Assembly: GCA_933228675.1 (NCBI GenBank)
Contig: OW121740.1
Coordinates: 38,485,492-38,549,491 of the forward strand
Length of the DNA: 64,000 nt
Direction: 5' to 3'
Source: Stomorhina lunata
Taxonomy: Eukaryota; Arthropoda; Insecta; Diptera; Rhiniidae
Positions 26,598-38,489 of this stretch are shown piece by piece. Each line of letters begins with the position of its first letter. Position 1 is the first letter of the stretch. A program made the position numbers and the translations under genes. Below the pieces are notes generated by a model. The model saw nothing but the letters and a program-made list of their open reading frames with translations, searched no databases and had not been told where the DNA came from.

Positions 26598-29500
26598 TTT
26601 CTTATTTTTATAGGAAATTTTTCAAAAATTTTCTATTATTAGAGGAAATTTTTCAAAAATTTTCTATTATTAGAGGAAATTTTTCAAAAATTTTCTATTT
26701 TTATTTTTATTTTCAAAAATTTTCTATTTTTATAGGAAATTTTTCAAAAATTTCCTATTTTTATAGGAAATTTTTCAAAAATTTCCTATTTTTATAGGAA
26801 ATTTTTCAAAAATTTCCTATTTTTATAGGAAATTTTTCAAAAATTTCCTATTTTTATAGGAAATTTTTCAAAAATTTCCTATTTTTATAGGAAATTTTTC
26901 AAAAATTTCCTATTTTTATAGGAAATTTTTCAAAAATTTCTTATTTTTATAGGAAATTTTTTAAAAATTTCCTATTTTTATAGGAAATTTTTCAAAAATT
27001 TCCTATTTTTGTAGGAAATTTTTCAAAAATTTCCTATTTTTATAGGAAATTTTTCAAAAATTTCCTATTTTTATAGGAAATTTTTCAAAAATTTCCTATT
27101 TTTATAGGAAATTTTTCAAAAATTTCCTATTTTTATAGGAAATTTTTCAAAAATTTCCTATTTTTATAGGAAATTTTTCAAAAATTTCCTATTTTTATAG
27201 GAAATTTTTCAAAAATTTCCTATTTTTATAGGAAATTTTTCAAAAATTTCCTATTTTTATAGGAAATTTTTCAAAAATTTCCTATTTTTATAGGAAATTT
27301 TTCAAAAATTTCCTATTTTTATAGGAAATTTTTCAAAAATTTCCTATTTTTATAGGAAATTTTTCAAAAATTTCCTATTTTTATAGGAAATTTTTCAAAA
27401 ATTTCCTATTTTTATAGGAAATTTTTCAAAAATTTCCTATTTTTATAGGAAATTTTTCAAAAATTTCCTATTTTTATAGGAAATTTTTCAAAAATTTCCT
27501 ATTTTTATAGGAAATTTTTCAAAAATTTCCTATTTTTATAGGAAATTTTTCAAAAATTTCCTATTTTTATAGGAAATTTTTCAAAAATTTCCTATTTTTA
27601 TAGGAAATTTTTCAAAAATTTCCTATTTTTATAGGAAATTTTTCAAAAATTTCCTATTTTTATAGGAAATTTTTCAAAAATTTCCTATTTTTATAGGAAA
27701 TTTTTCAAAAATTTCCTATTTTTATAGGAAATTTTTCAAAAATTTCCTATTTTTATAGGAAATTTTTCAAAAATTTCCTATTTTTATAGGAAATTTTTCA
27801 AAAATTTCCTATTTTTATAGGAAATTTTTCAAAAATTTCCTATTTTTATAGGAAATTTTTCAAAAATTTCCTATTTTTATAGGAAATTTTTCAAAAATTT
27901 CCTATTTTTATAGGAAATTTTTCAAAAATTTCCTATTTTTATAGGAAATTTTTCAAAAATTTCCTATTTTTATAGGAAATTTTTCAAAAATTTCCTATTT
28001 TTATAGGAAATTTTTCGAAAATTTCCTATTTTTATAGGAAATTTTTCAAAAATTTCCTATTTTTATAGGAAATTTTTCAAAAATTTCCTATTTTTATAGG
28101 AAATTTTTCGAAAATTTCCTATTTTTATAGGAAATTTTTCAAAAATTTCCTATTTTTATAGGAAATTTTTCAAAAATTTCCTATTTTTATAGGAAAATTT
28201 TCAAAAATTTCCTATTTTTATAGGAAATTTTTCAAAAATTTCCTATTTTTATAGGAAATTTTTCAAAAATTTCCTATTTTTATGGGAAATTTTTCAAAAA
28301 TTTCCTAATTTTATAGGAAATTTTTCAAAAATTTCCTATTTTTATAGGAAATTTTTCAAAAATTTCCTATTTTTATAGGAAATTTTTCAAAAATTTCCTA
28401 TTTTTATAGGAAATTTTTCAAAAATTTCCTATTTTTATAGATAACTTTTCAAAAATTTACTATTTTTATAGGAAACTTTTCAAAAATTTACTATTTATAA
28501 AGGAAATTTTTCAAAAATTTACTATTTTTATAGGAAATTTTTCAAAAATTTAATATTTTTATAGGAAATTTTTCAAAATTTTCCTATTTTTATAGGAAAT
28601 TTTTTTAAAATTTCCTATTTTTATAGGAAATATTTTAAAAATTTCCTAATTTTATAGGAAATTTTTCAAAAATTTAATATTTTTATAGGAAATTTTTCAA
28701 AATTTTCCTATTTTTATAGGAAATTTTTTTAAAATTTCCTATTTTTATAGGAAATATTTTAAAAATTTCCTAATTTTATAGGAAATTTTTCAAAAATTTC
28801 CTATTTTTATAGGAAATTTTTCAAAAATTTCCTATTTTTATAGGAAATTTTTCAAAAATTTCCTATTTTTTGAAAAATTTCCTATAAAAATAGGAAATTT
28901 TTCAAAAATTTCCTATTTTTATAGGAAATTTTTCAAAAATTTCCTATTTTTATAGGAAATTTTTCAAAAATTTCCTATTTTTATAAGAAATTTTTCAAAA
29001 ATTTCCTATTTTTATAAGAAATTTTTCAAAAATTTCCTATTTTTATAGGAAATTTTTCAAAAATTTCCTATTTTTATAGGAAATTTTTCAAAAATTTCCT
29101 ATTTTTATAGGAAATTTTTCAAAAATTTCCTATTTTTATAGGAAATTTTTCAAAAATTTCCTATTTTTATAGGAAATTTTTCAAAAATTTCCTATTTTTA
29201 TAGGAAATTTTTCAAAAATTTCCTATTTTTATAGGAAATTTTTCAAAAATTTCCTATTTTTATAGGAAATTTTTCAAAAATTTCCTATTTTTATAGGAAA
29301 TTTTTCAAAAATTTCCTATTTTTATAGGAAATTTTTCAAAAATTTCCTATTTTTATAGGAAATTTTTCAAAAATTTCCTATTTTTATAGGAAATTTTTCA
29401 AAAATTTCCTATTTTTATAGGAAATTTTTCAAAAATTTCCTATTTTTATAGGAAATTTTTCAAAAATTTCTTATTTTTATAGGAAATTTTTCAAAAATTT

Positions 29501-29695
29501 CCTATTTTTATAGGAAATTTTTCAAAAATTTCCTATTTTTATAGGAAATTTTTCAAAAATTTCCTATTTTTATAGGAAATTTTTCAAAAATTTCCTATTT
29601 TTATAGGAAATTTTTCAAAAATTTCCTATTTTTATAGGAAATTTTTCAAAAATTTCCTATTTTTATAGGAAATTTTTCAAAATTTTCTATTTTGC
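26598..29695 (-). repeat. 31-bp palindromic satellite (S1), 3.1-kb reverse-orientation array
   Basis: About 100 units reading TATTTTTATAGGAAATTTTT and CAAAAATTTCC, the reverse complement of the 14575-21320 array. A 130-bp segment is duplicated at 28540-28660 and 28665-28790 (shared variants TTTAATATTTTTATAGG, TTTTTTTAAAATTTCC). One unit near 28870-28900 is inverted. Confidence 0.96.
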
Positions 29696-30239
29696 CTTTA
29701 CACATATATTAAAAAAATTAAGTATTTCTTTTAATTTGTTAATAGACTTTTAAACACATTTACTTTGATGTTACTTTTTTAAAATTTTGCTTATAAACTA
29801 ATTAAAAAAGGTTCTTTGTTGTTGTACTTCTTTGTTGTTGTACTTTTATATGAGCATAATGTTGGTATCAATTTCTTAATAGATAAATAAAAGTTTTTGA
29901 AGCAACTCAATATAACTTTGAAGCATTTTTATGCTTAAATGTTCCTTTTGAGAATGACGTTACAATCAATTTATTTTTACTTTATAATTACACATTTTCA
30001 TTTTAACACCATAAGAAAGTAAAAGCACTTCTTTGCCATTCTAGCACCTACTAAAGTACTCTCGAGTAATTATTCTAAAATGTTCATGTTAATATTTTTA
30101 TATATATTTTTAGTAAAAAAGTAACACAGATAAAGAGTAAAATAATAAAAAGTTTTCGTTTTGACTCTTATAACAAGTTTATTTTAAACTTACCATAAAC
30201 TAGAAGAATTACACTTTTTAGCACTTCAAGGAAATATTT
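29696..30239. other. Intron 1 AT-rich sequence
   Basis: Nothing recognised apart from a direct repeat of TTCTTTGTTGTTGTACTT near 29815-29850. Confidence 0.45.
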
Positions 30240-31015
30240 TGTTATATATTTAGACTAAGAAGGGATTTTTTTAAGTTTATGAGGTGAAAAATATTATAGG
30301 AACAAAATTGTGATTGAATAAGTTACGAAAATAATATAAAAATTTTAAAATGGGTCAAATAGGGAGTTAAACGAAAAGATAAATTTTGGTAGTTTTTCGA
30401 ACCCATAAGTACCTCTAATGAACCACTAAACATGGGAACAAAATTAATATCGTAATCGATAAACATCAAAAAAAATATCTAATATGTATTTGAATCAATC
30501 TATTAACATGAAAAAAAATCAAACATATCTTTGGCACTTATTCTATTTTAGGGGTGAAATAGGTTAAAAAGGAAAACATTATATCTCCTAAACTAAAAAG
30601 TTGAGAATCTTAAATTAAGATGCGTTGAGTTTCGCAATAAAAATAGAAGTTCTTCTTGAAATTTCGGTGGGAAAAAAGGAAATTATAGAAACAAAATCGA
30701 AATTGAATATGGATCATCTACAAAAACGTGTTTAGTTTTTTTTTTCTAAAATGTGTAATAAAAATGGTAAAAAATAAATATTAATGGATAAAAAACAAAT
30801 ATCTGTAGGTACTTTTTTCGACCAATATGTATCTTTCAAACCCAAGTAATAACATAAAACAAAAATCAAAACATTGTATCTCCTAAACTAAAAGGGATAG
30901 ACTAAAAAAACTGCATTCCGTTCAGTAATTTAAATAGAAGGAGACGCACAGTGGTTTGAAACAAAAAAAGTGGTAATAAATCTAAATCTTCTAACTAACC
31001 TGTAAATCTGATATT
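30240..31015. repeat. Dispersed repeat family 5, fragment
   Basis: Loosely repeated blocks with TTATATCTCCTAAACTAAAA (30580, 30873) and AAAATAGAAGTTC / TTTCGAACCCATAAGTACC. The same vocabulary (ATGTTATATCTCCTAACGAA) occurs at 58490-59240. Non-coding, class unknown. Confidence 0.5.
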
Positions 31016-31025
31016 ATCAGTATAT

Positions 31026-31648
31026 CAGGGGTGTCATAAAAACCAATTTCATTGGTATTGAAAACGACAAAAAAATTAAATTGGTGTCATGAATTCCAAT
31101 ATTAACGTTCGAACTACATTTTCTATTGGCTTTATGTGTCATAGAAAATAATATTATTGGTTTAGTTAACAGATTTCATTTCAAAATTGGTCTATCAATT
31201 TAAAACAAAGGCGTTACTGGCCAACTGGTGCCTTTTTCGATTTAAAGATTCACTAAGAACAGATTTTTGAAAATTTGTCCCTGTGGTTTGTTTCTTGGTG
31301 TAGGTAGATTGCATTTTTTCCAGTCCGCAATTCGGTCATTTCATGGTGTTGGGGTACACAAGCTTCATTTGTCCAAATAGCAGCGTTTTCTTAATACCTC
31401 GCAAAAAACTGAAAGTTTTTCTTCAAATAATTTTCTTTAATAATTTTTATTTTATTTTTTAGTTGATTTTTGATGTTTGATGTTTCAAAAAAAATTTCAA
31501 ATGAAATAATAAACAATTGATTCGAACATTTTGTTTGATTTAAAACCAATAATAACAAAACCGACTTTGTTTCATGACACTAAATATAACCAGTATTATT
31601 TTCAAAACCGGGAAAGTAAAAACTGACTTGGTTTCTATGACACCCCTG
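31026..31648. mobile_element. Non-autonomous hAT-like element (MITE)
   Basis: The terminal inverted repeats CAGGGGTGTCATAAAAACCA and TTGGTTTCTATGACACCCCTG match over about 20 bases with one mismatch. A CAGGGGTG-type start is usual for hAT elements. The flanking 8-mers (CAGTATAT and TGTATGAG) are only partly alike, so the target duplication is decayed or offset. No transposase. Confidence 0.65.
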
Positions 31649-31664
31649 TGTATGAGAGAATTGT

Positions 31665-32045
31665 TAAAAACAGAAGTAGGCATACTATCAGCCCATACTA
31701 CCAGCAGCCGATGAATTTTTTTAATATTCGTAAATACCACGATCACTAAAAAAACTCGTGAAAATGAGTACTAAAATCATTCAATTGGAATTGGATATTA
31801 ACAGAGTTGGTTGGTGCCACTTTGTTCAAGAAAAGACAAAAACAAAATAGGCAAGAAACAAATCAAAATCCAATTTATAGCAACAAAATACATGGTTCGA
31901 GAGAACAAAGAAATATAATCTCGAACATTGTTGCCACGACACTATTATTTTTATAAATATTGGGAATATTTTTATAAATATTGGGAATATTTTTCGAAAC
32001 CGAAATAAATTCTAGTATTAAACGATTTTAGATTTTTATATTTTT
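31665..32045 (-). repeat. Dispersed family 3 fragment (hAT-like end), copy 3a
   Basis: Contains AGCCCATACTACCAGCAGCC, AAATACCACGATCACTAA, TTGGTTGGTGCCACTTTG and ATAATCTCGAACATTGTTGC. The same blocks are at 38225-38480 (-), 50187-50334 plus 51693-51761 (+), and 55425-55810 (+). Confidence 0.75.
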
Positions 32046-33295
32046 TAGATATTTTCGATCCAAAAAATGTTCATAAAAAAATGTTGATCAAAAAATTTAT
32101 TATAGAATATTTTTAATAAAAAATTTTCCATAAAAAAATGTTGATAAAAAATTTTCTATAGAAAAATTTTTCATAAAAAATTTTCTATAAAAAAATTTTT
32201 GATAAAAAAATTTTTGATGAAAAAATTTTCTATAAAAAAAAAATGTTGATAAAAAAATTTTCCATAGAAAAATATATAGAAAAATTTTTATAAAAAAATT
32301 TTCTATAGAAAAATTTTTGATCAAAAAATTTTCTATAGAAAAATTTTTGATCAAAAAATTTTCTATAAAAAAGTTGTTGATAAAAAATTTTCCATAGACA
32401 AATTTTCCATAGAAAAAAAGCCGATTGCTGCAGCTAACGGCTTTTTATCAATAAATTAGTCTGCTACATTAACAAATAAATAAATGTAACAGATTTGGGA
32501 TCAAATGCGAATACTCTTCTTTTTGAATAATATTTACGTCCCGACTATTTTTGTTATTTTTTGAAAAAACATGAAACATCTTATATTTTCGCTAGAAATA
32601 TTTTTCTATAGAAAAATTTGCCGTTAAAAATAATTTTCTATACAAAAATTGCCGTTAGAAATATTTTTTTATAGAAAATTTTTCTTTAGAAATATTTTTC
32701 TAGAGAAAAATTTTTTTATGAACATAATTCTTAATAGTTATGTTTGTAAATTCAGTAATAATGCGAGGTTTTCGATCTGTCTAAATTAGGGATAATCCTC
32801 CTGAAGAGATGGCTTAACCAACCATCGAAACGCGTCGAGGAATTTGGTTTCTCCGCAAACATTTTTTGGCTTTTTATCAATAAATTGATCTGTTACATTA
32901 ATAAATAAATGTAATAGGTTTGGGATCAAATGCAAATACACTTCTTTTTGAATAATATTTACATCCCGACTATTTTGTAATTTTTTGAGAAAAATTTTAG
33001 CTAGAAAAATATTTCTAAAGAAAAATTTTCTTTAGAAATATTTTTCTAAAGAAAACTTTTCTTTAAAAATATTTTTCTAGAGAAAAATTTTCTCTAGAAA
33101 TATTTTTCTAGAGAAAAGTTTTCGCTAGAAATATTTTTTAGAGAAAAATTTTCTTTAGAAATATTTTTGTAGAGACAAATTTTCGCTAGAAAAATTTTTG
33201 TAGAAATATATTTTGTTAAAAATATTTTTCTATAGAAAAATCTTCGTTATAAATATTTTTCCATAGAAAAATTTTCGTTAGAAATAATTTTTTAA
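32046..33295. repeat. TTTTCTATAGAAAA-type satellite patches with SINE-tail-like modules
   Basis: Satellite-like units (TTTTCTATAGAAAAATTTTT, variants GATAAAAAA and CGTTAGAAATA) occur at 32085-32420, 32590-32720 and 32995-33290. Between them lie two copies of a module GCTTTTTATCAATAAATT..ACATTAATAAATAAATGTAA..GAATAATATTTACATCCCGAC (32430-32560, 32860-32975). A related module occurs at 41549-41655 and 58375-58470. It lies in intron 1. Confidence 0.8.
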
Positions 33296-33651
33296 TCCTA
33301 TAATTGAGCTGTAAACAATAATAATTTATAAACTATTTTTAAATGCATTTCAGATTTTAACAGAAATTACATTAATTAAATTACATGAAGTAATTCATGA
33401 GAAGGTACTTAAAGTAGAAAACATTATTTATCACGAGGTAAAATGTTTTCATAAGGTTTAAATTAATTAAAAATAACACTCAATTATTGAAATTATTTAT
33501 TTCAAACAAGGGCAGGGATTAAAAATAATGGACTGTGGATAGTTAACACTTAGGTAAAAGTGTTTTTATTAAATCTGAAAAAATATTGGTCGATTATAAA
33601 TGATACCCTACATTTACAGATTGAAAAAGCAAGACAAAATATTTGACTTAC
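33296..33651. other. 5' end of intron 1, nothing recognised
   Basis: AT-rich sequence between the exon 1 donor and the satellite patches. Confidence 0.5.
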
Positions 33652-34275
33652 CAAACTTGTTGCATTCCAACAACAGCACTTCCAACCACTTGTTGGTCCA
33701 GCGGACATTGGTCTTTGGTCTCCTACACCAAGAGAATTCACTTCACTTTTCATTACATCTGACGTATCCACTAAAGACTTCAACAGCTGATCATTGTTAT
33801 TGGTTGTGGATGCAGTAGTTGCATTTAAATTGATGCTACTGCTATTGGTCACAGCCGATGATGTTGCAACTACTACCGAACCATTGAACAGATGATGACC
33901 ATTAAAACCATATTGATTATCATAGCAATTAGTTAATTTGGCACTGTACTCCATGGAAGCCTGTGAATGACAACAATAGCAGACGAGCAACAAAAGGAAG
34001 CGTAACATTTGATAGACAGGCATTTGTAATTGTTGTTGCATTTTGGGTATTTTCGTAAGACAAGAGTGTCGATGCTGTTGCTGTTGATAGAAGTTGTGAT
34101 TGTGATGATGTTGCTGGTGCTGCTGTTGCTTTTGCTGGTGTCGTTGTTGATATTGAGAATGTTGTTGCTGCTGTTTGTAGTTGAAATAATACTGATACTG
34201 TTGCCACATTTTACTTAGAGTTAGCTTGAAAGCCTTGAAGGTTTGCCGATACTCCTGCTCTCGGTCAGAATTCAT
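33652..34275 (-). CDS. Lgr1: Exon 1 of glycoprotein-hormone-receptor-like LGR (Lgr1 type): leader, signal segment, N-terminal Cys cluster
   Basis: First coding exon of a minus-strand gene; 208 codons ending in phase 0 at donor TTG|GTAAGT. Residues 1-84 form a Gln/His-rich leader (dense Q/H at about 34-70). Residues 85-106 (MPVYQMLRFLLLLVCYCC...) form a hydrophobic signal-like segment. A Ser/Thr/Asn-rich stretch follows, with N-glycosylation sequons near residues 131, 144, 151 and 204, and then the cluster WKCCCWNATS at the end. In the family the cysteines begin the cap of a secreted leucine-rich ectodomain of a seven-helix receptor for heterodimeric cystine-knot hormones at the cell surface. 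The first ATG is used here, but Met79 or Met85 would give a normal cleavable signal peptide. The join to exon 2 is exact in phase. The transmembrane half is not in the window, so the assignment rests on the ectodomain and intron pattern. Confidence 0.8.
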
Positions 34276-34745
34276 AAAATTTTTTTGAAAATTGTATGTA
34301 CTTTCTTTATCCCGTAGAAGTGATTACTTGTGTTTACTTGTCTTGCCTTCACTTCCTCTTAAGGTTTTAATTTATTTATTTCTTTTTTCTTACTTATGTC
34401 TACAGTCTATCATTGATCTACTAGGAACTGGAAGCAGTGATGAACTTTCTTCCTTCCTTCCTTTTTTCCTTTCTTCACTTACTTTTTATATTGTTTGTCA
34501 TTGGCTCTAAAGTACATTTCAAGTTTTATTAGATTACTTGCTGGGGAAAGTGTTTTCTTTAGCCACAATAAATTATACATTATGTTGTCACTTAAGGGTT
34601 TTGTTTTATCTTATTCAATTTTACTTATTTTCTTTATTATATTCCTTAAGTCAGGCGGAGAAAACTGAAAAAAGAGTAAAGATTGAAAAATTTAAATAAT
34701 TTTTCTTTAGTTTTTTTAAGGAAAAGTTGTTGAAACTCTACTATA
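34276..34745. other. Region upstream of receptor exon 1
   Basis: Must hold the 5' UTR or a 5' UTR intron of the receptor gene. I see pyrimidine-rich stretches (TTCCTTCCTTCCTTTTTTCC at 34449) but no defensible core promoter. Confidence 0.35.
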
Positions 34746-37700
34746 ACTTATTTAAATGGATAAAATCACCTTTTTATGGCCTAGTAGAAAATTAGTTGTA
34801 ACAAGTAAGAGTGTTATATTCGGCTGTGCCGAATCTTATATTTATACCCACCATCAAGTTGTGTTAAATTTAGAAACATATCTCATATATATACGAGGGT
34901 GCAGCAAATTCAAAACGTGGACCAAATTGGAAAAAAGTTGTTACGCTAGTTGTCATTGTTGGTAAAATATTTGGAAAAACTTCGGTTGCAGTAGCTTTAT
35001 AGTTCAACATTTAAAAGTATGTAAGTGGTTTCCCTAGTATTTATTTACTTTGAACAAAATTCGTTATCACAACCGGATATGGTTTTACATTAATAAGTTG
35101 TTAAATACTTTTCCTTTAGCTTAACATTTAGTTAGGATAAAGAAGTTGATAGTAATACGACTGGTCCATATATTTTGTAAGGAGGTCCTAATGCATATAC
35201 CATATACAAATCTTAATATGCTGCTTGTACCTCCGAATCTTTTTAATTGTAGATATAAAAAGAGGATGTAATATATATATAAGAATTATAGCCAAATGTT
35301 GACCGATTGTAACAAAATTTTACACACTGGTTGGTATTTATGTAAAGCTTATTTTTGCAAAATTTAGTGGCAATAGCTATCACAGTTTCTAATTTAATAG
35401 CTTTTAACTGGTCCTTGCTAAATATTTTTTGGTTTCCGGGAGTGTATTTTATATGAGAGTTATAGTCAAATATGGACCGATTCCTATAAAATTTGATATA
35501 CTGACCAATAGTTGTATAAAACTTCTCTATACTAAATTTAGTCGTCATAGCTATTACAATTGTATTCAATTTATCAGCGTTCATGTGTTTCCAGGGGCGG
35601 GGTTATATGGGAGCTCTAACTAAATGTGAACCGATTTTGCCCATTTTCAGTATACAACTTTTGTTACATATCAGAAATACTTTTGTAAAATTTTGTCTCT
35701 CTAGCTTTTATAGTTAAGGAGCTGTCGCGCTTTTATCTGACGGACAGACGGACATAAAACTCCTTTTCTTTTTGTATTTTTGTGTTTCTGTAAGTTTTTT
35801 ATATGGGAGCTATGGTCAAATGGTGACCGATTGTGACAAAATTTTGCACACTGCCTGGCATTCACATAAGACTTGCTTTTGTAAAATTTTGTTGCTATAG
35901 CCCTTTCAGTTAAGGCGCTATCGCGCTTTTATCTAACGGACAGACGGACATAAACCCCCTTTTCGTTTTGTATTTTTGTGTTTCCGTAAGTTTTTTATAC
36001 GGGAGCTAGGTCAAATGGTGACCGATTGTGACAAAATTTTGCACACTGGCTGGTATTCACATAAGACTTATTTGTGCTAAATTTGGTGGTCAAAGCTACT
36101 ACAGTTTAACATTTATTGGCATTTAAGTGAATTTCAGGTGGAATTTAGGCTGTTTCCGTATGTTTTTTATATGGGAGCTATGTATAAATGTGAACCTCTA
36201 GATATGTATAAATGTGAACCGATTTCGATGAAATTTTACATGCTGCCTAGTGCTTATGAAAAACTTCTAGATACCAAATTTTGTCATCATAGCTATTATA
36301 ATTTGTCAGTTATTAGCAAATAAGCGACTAGCCTAGACGAGGTTATACGGGAGCTATGGTCAAATGTTAACCGATTTTGCCCAATTTCAATACCAAAATT
36401 TTTTCATAAATGAGGAATGTTTTTGCTAAGTTTCAGTGAGCTAGCTCCTTTCGTTTAGGCGTTATCGTGATTTCAACAGACAGACAGACAGACAGACAGA
36501 CGGACAGACAGACGGACATCGCTCAATCGTCTTAGAATTTTATAAGGATTCAGAATATATATTGTTTTTGATTTTTGAGCCAATATTAAGGAAATTACAA
36601 ACGGAATGACAATCTCAATATACCCCCCATTCTTTTTGATGGTGGGTATAAAAATATGCATACGAATAAAAATGTTTTGTATTCAGTCAAGTCCGGCCTT
36701 TTCATACCATTTGCCATTGTGGTCAAATGTTACCTAATAGTCAACAAATTTGCCAGTTTTTTCTCAAGTTCCAGGGACATATCTGTATATAATTTTCTTG
36801 CAATGTGACTTTTATGAATATTTAGGTAACTACTATATTTCAATTGCTTTTTTGTACAAAAAAATAGTTTTCACTGTATGCATATAATTCGTATTTAGTC
36901 TATATTTAAACAAGCTTTAATATTCGAGTATCAAATACTAAAGGGAGACAAAGCCCAGAGTTCTTCGCAACATTTATCATTATTTAAACATTATTTAACT
37001 TATTTAAATGGATAAAATCACCTTTTTATGGCCTAGTAGAAAATTAGTTGTAAAACTATACATACAATTAAAAAAGTTTTGTATTCAGTCAAGTCCGGCC
37101 GTTTCATACCATTCGCCATTATGGTCAAATATTACCTAATAGTCAAAAAATTTGCCAGTTTTTTTCTCAAGTTCCAGGGACATATCTATATTTAATTTTC
37201 TTTTATGAATATTTATTTAACCACTATTTTTCAATTGGTTTTTTTGTGCAATCCCTTGTAATCGAAAAAAAAATAGTTTTCACTGTACGCATATAATTCG
37301 TATTTAGTCTATATTTAAACAAGCTTTAATATTCGAGTATCAAATACTAAAGGGAGACAAAGCCCAGAGTTCTTCGCAACATTTATCATTATTTAAACAT
37401 TATTTAACTTATTTAAATGGATAAAATCACCTTTTTATGGCCTAGTAGAAAATTAGTTGTAAAACTATACATACAATTAAAAAAGTTTTGTATTCAGTCA
37501 AGTCCGGCCGTTTCATACCATTCGCCATTATGGTCAAATATTACCTAATAGTCAAAAAATTTGCCAGTTTTTTTCTCAAGTTCCAGGGACATATCTATAT
37601 TTAATTTTCTTTTATGAATATTTATTTAACCACTATTTTTCAATTGGTTTTTTTGTGCAATCCCTTGTAATCGAAAAAAAAATAGTTTTCACTGTATGCA

Positions 37701-37798
37701 TATAATTCGTATTTAGTCTATATTTAAACAAGCTTTAATATTCGAGTATCAAATACTAAAGGGAGACAAAGCCCAGAGTTCTTCGCAACATTTATCAT
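34746..37798 (+). repeat. ~409-bp tandem repeat, three units, first split by family 1
   Basis: AACTTATTTAAATGGATAAA begins units at 34746, 36997 and 37406. Units two and three are nearly identical. The first continues after the family 1 insertion at 36655. Each unit holds TCAAGTCCGGCCGTTTCATA and ends with AGGGAGACAAAGCCCAGAG. No ORF; role unknown. Confidence 0.85.
34802..36654 (+). repeat. Full-length copy B of dispersed repeat family 1
   Basis: Same structure as 648-2511, from CAAGTAAGAGTGTTATATTC to GATGGTGGGTATAAAAA, inserted into a 409-bp unit between TTAGTTGTAA and the TATGCATAC counterpart of ACTATACATAC. The interrupted unit gives clean element borders. A-runs hide the exact target duplication. 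Confidence 0.85.
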
Positions 37799-38224
37799 TG
37801 TAGTTGGCTGATCACTACGTTAACCGATCGAAAGCCCAAGCATTTTTTCGTCGGATTTTAGTAATGGATCAATTATCGATTGTTAGACGACGTTTTATAG
37901 CATCGGATCAATATTCCGAAATTCCCTGTATTTAATCGTTAACAAAATTTTTTACTTTGAACCCAATATAAACTTCTAACAAACCTTCAATTGTTTTGTT
38001 TCATGAACTTAACAAATCAAATTCTCTTTCTTTTTGAATAATATTTACATCCCGACAATTTTGTTATTTTTCAATCAAATTCATGTAAAAAGCCAAAAAG
38101 CAAAAAACAAACAATCATCATTTTCTCTTCTTTGCTTCAGTTTACCATACCAATCGTCTAAGCCTCAAAAAGTTTGTGAGTCTAAGCCTCAAAAAGTTTG
38201 TGAATAGTTCGTTTTGTCATAAGA
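37799..38224. other. Unclassified sequence
   Basis: Contains a short tandem pair CTAAGCCTCAAAAAGTTTGTGA (about 38158 and 38183) and a copy of GAATAATATTTACATCCCGAC near 38035. No gene recognised. Confidence 0.45.
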
Positions 38225-38480
38225 TAAGAAAAGCAGCCCATACTGCCAGGAGCCGAAGACATTTTGTAATATTCATAAACATCACAATCATTAATGAAAC
38301 TCATAAAAATGAGTATTAATCAAATCATTCACTTGAAATTTGGATTTTAATACAGTAGACAAAACTAAAATATACAAGAAACAAAATCAAAAATAAATTT
38401 ATAGCAACAAAATATACTGTTCGAGAGAACAAAGAAAAATAATCTCGAACATTGTTGCCACGACACTATTTTCTTTGAAA
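38225..38480 (-). repeat. Dispersed family 3 fragment, copy 3b
   Basis: GCAGCCCATACTGCCAGGAG through AATAATCTCGAACATTGTTG and CCACGACACTATT. It abuts a satellite array, as copy 3a does. Confidence 0.75.
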
Positions 38481-38489
38481 ACATTAAAA

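Noticed and set aside
14575..29695. CRISPR-like look of regularly spaced ~31-bp repeats
   Set aside because: There are no unique spacers; repeats are head-to-tail, and this is a eukaryotic intron.
33929..34218. Overlapping frames on both strands within receptor exon 1
   Set aside because: Shadows of the Q/H-coding triplet runs; the phase-matched frame with signal sequence, Cys cluster and splice continuity is the supported one.
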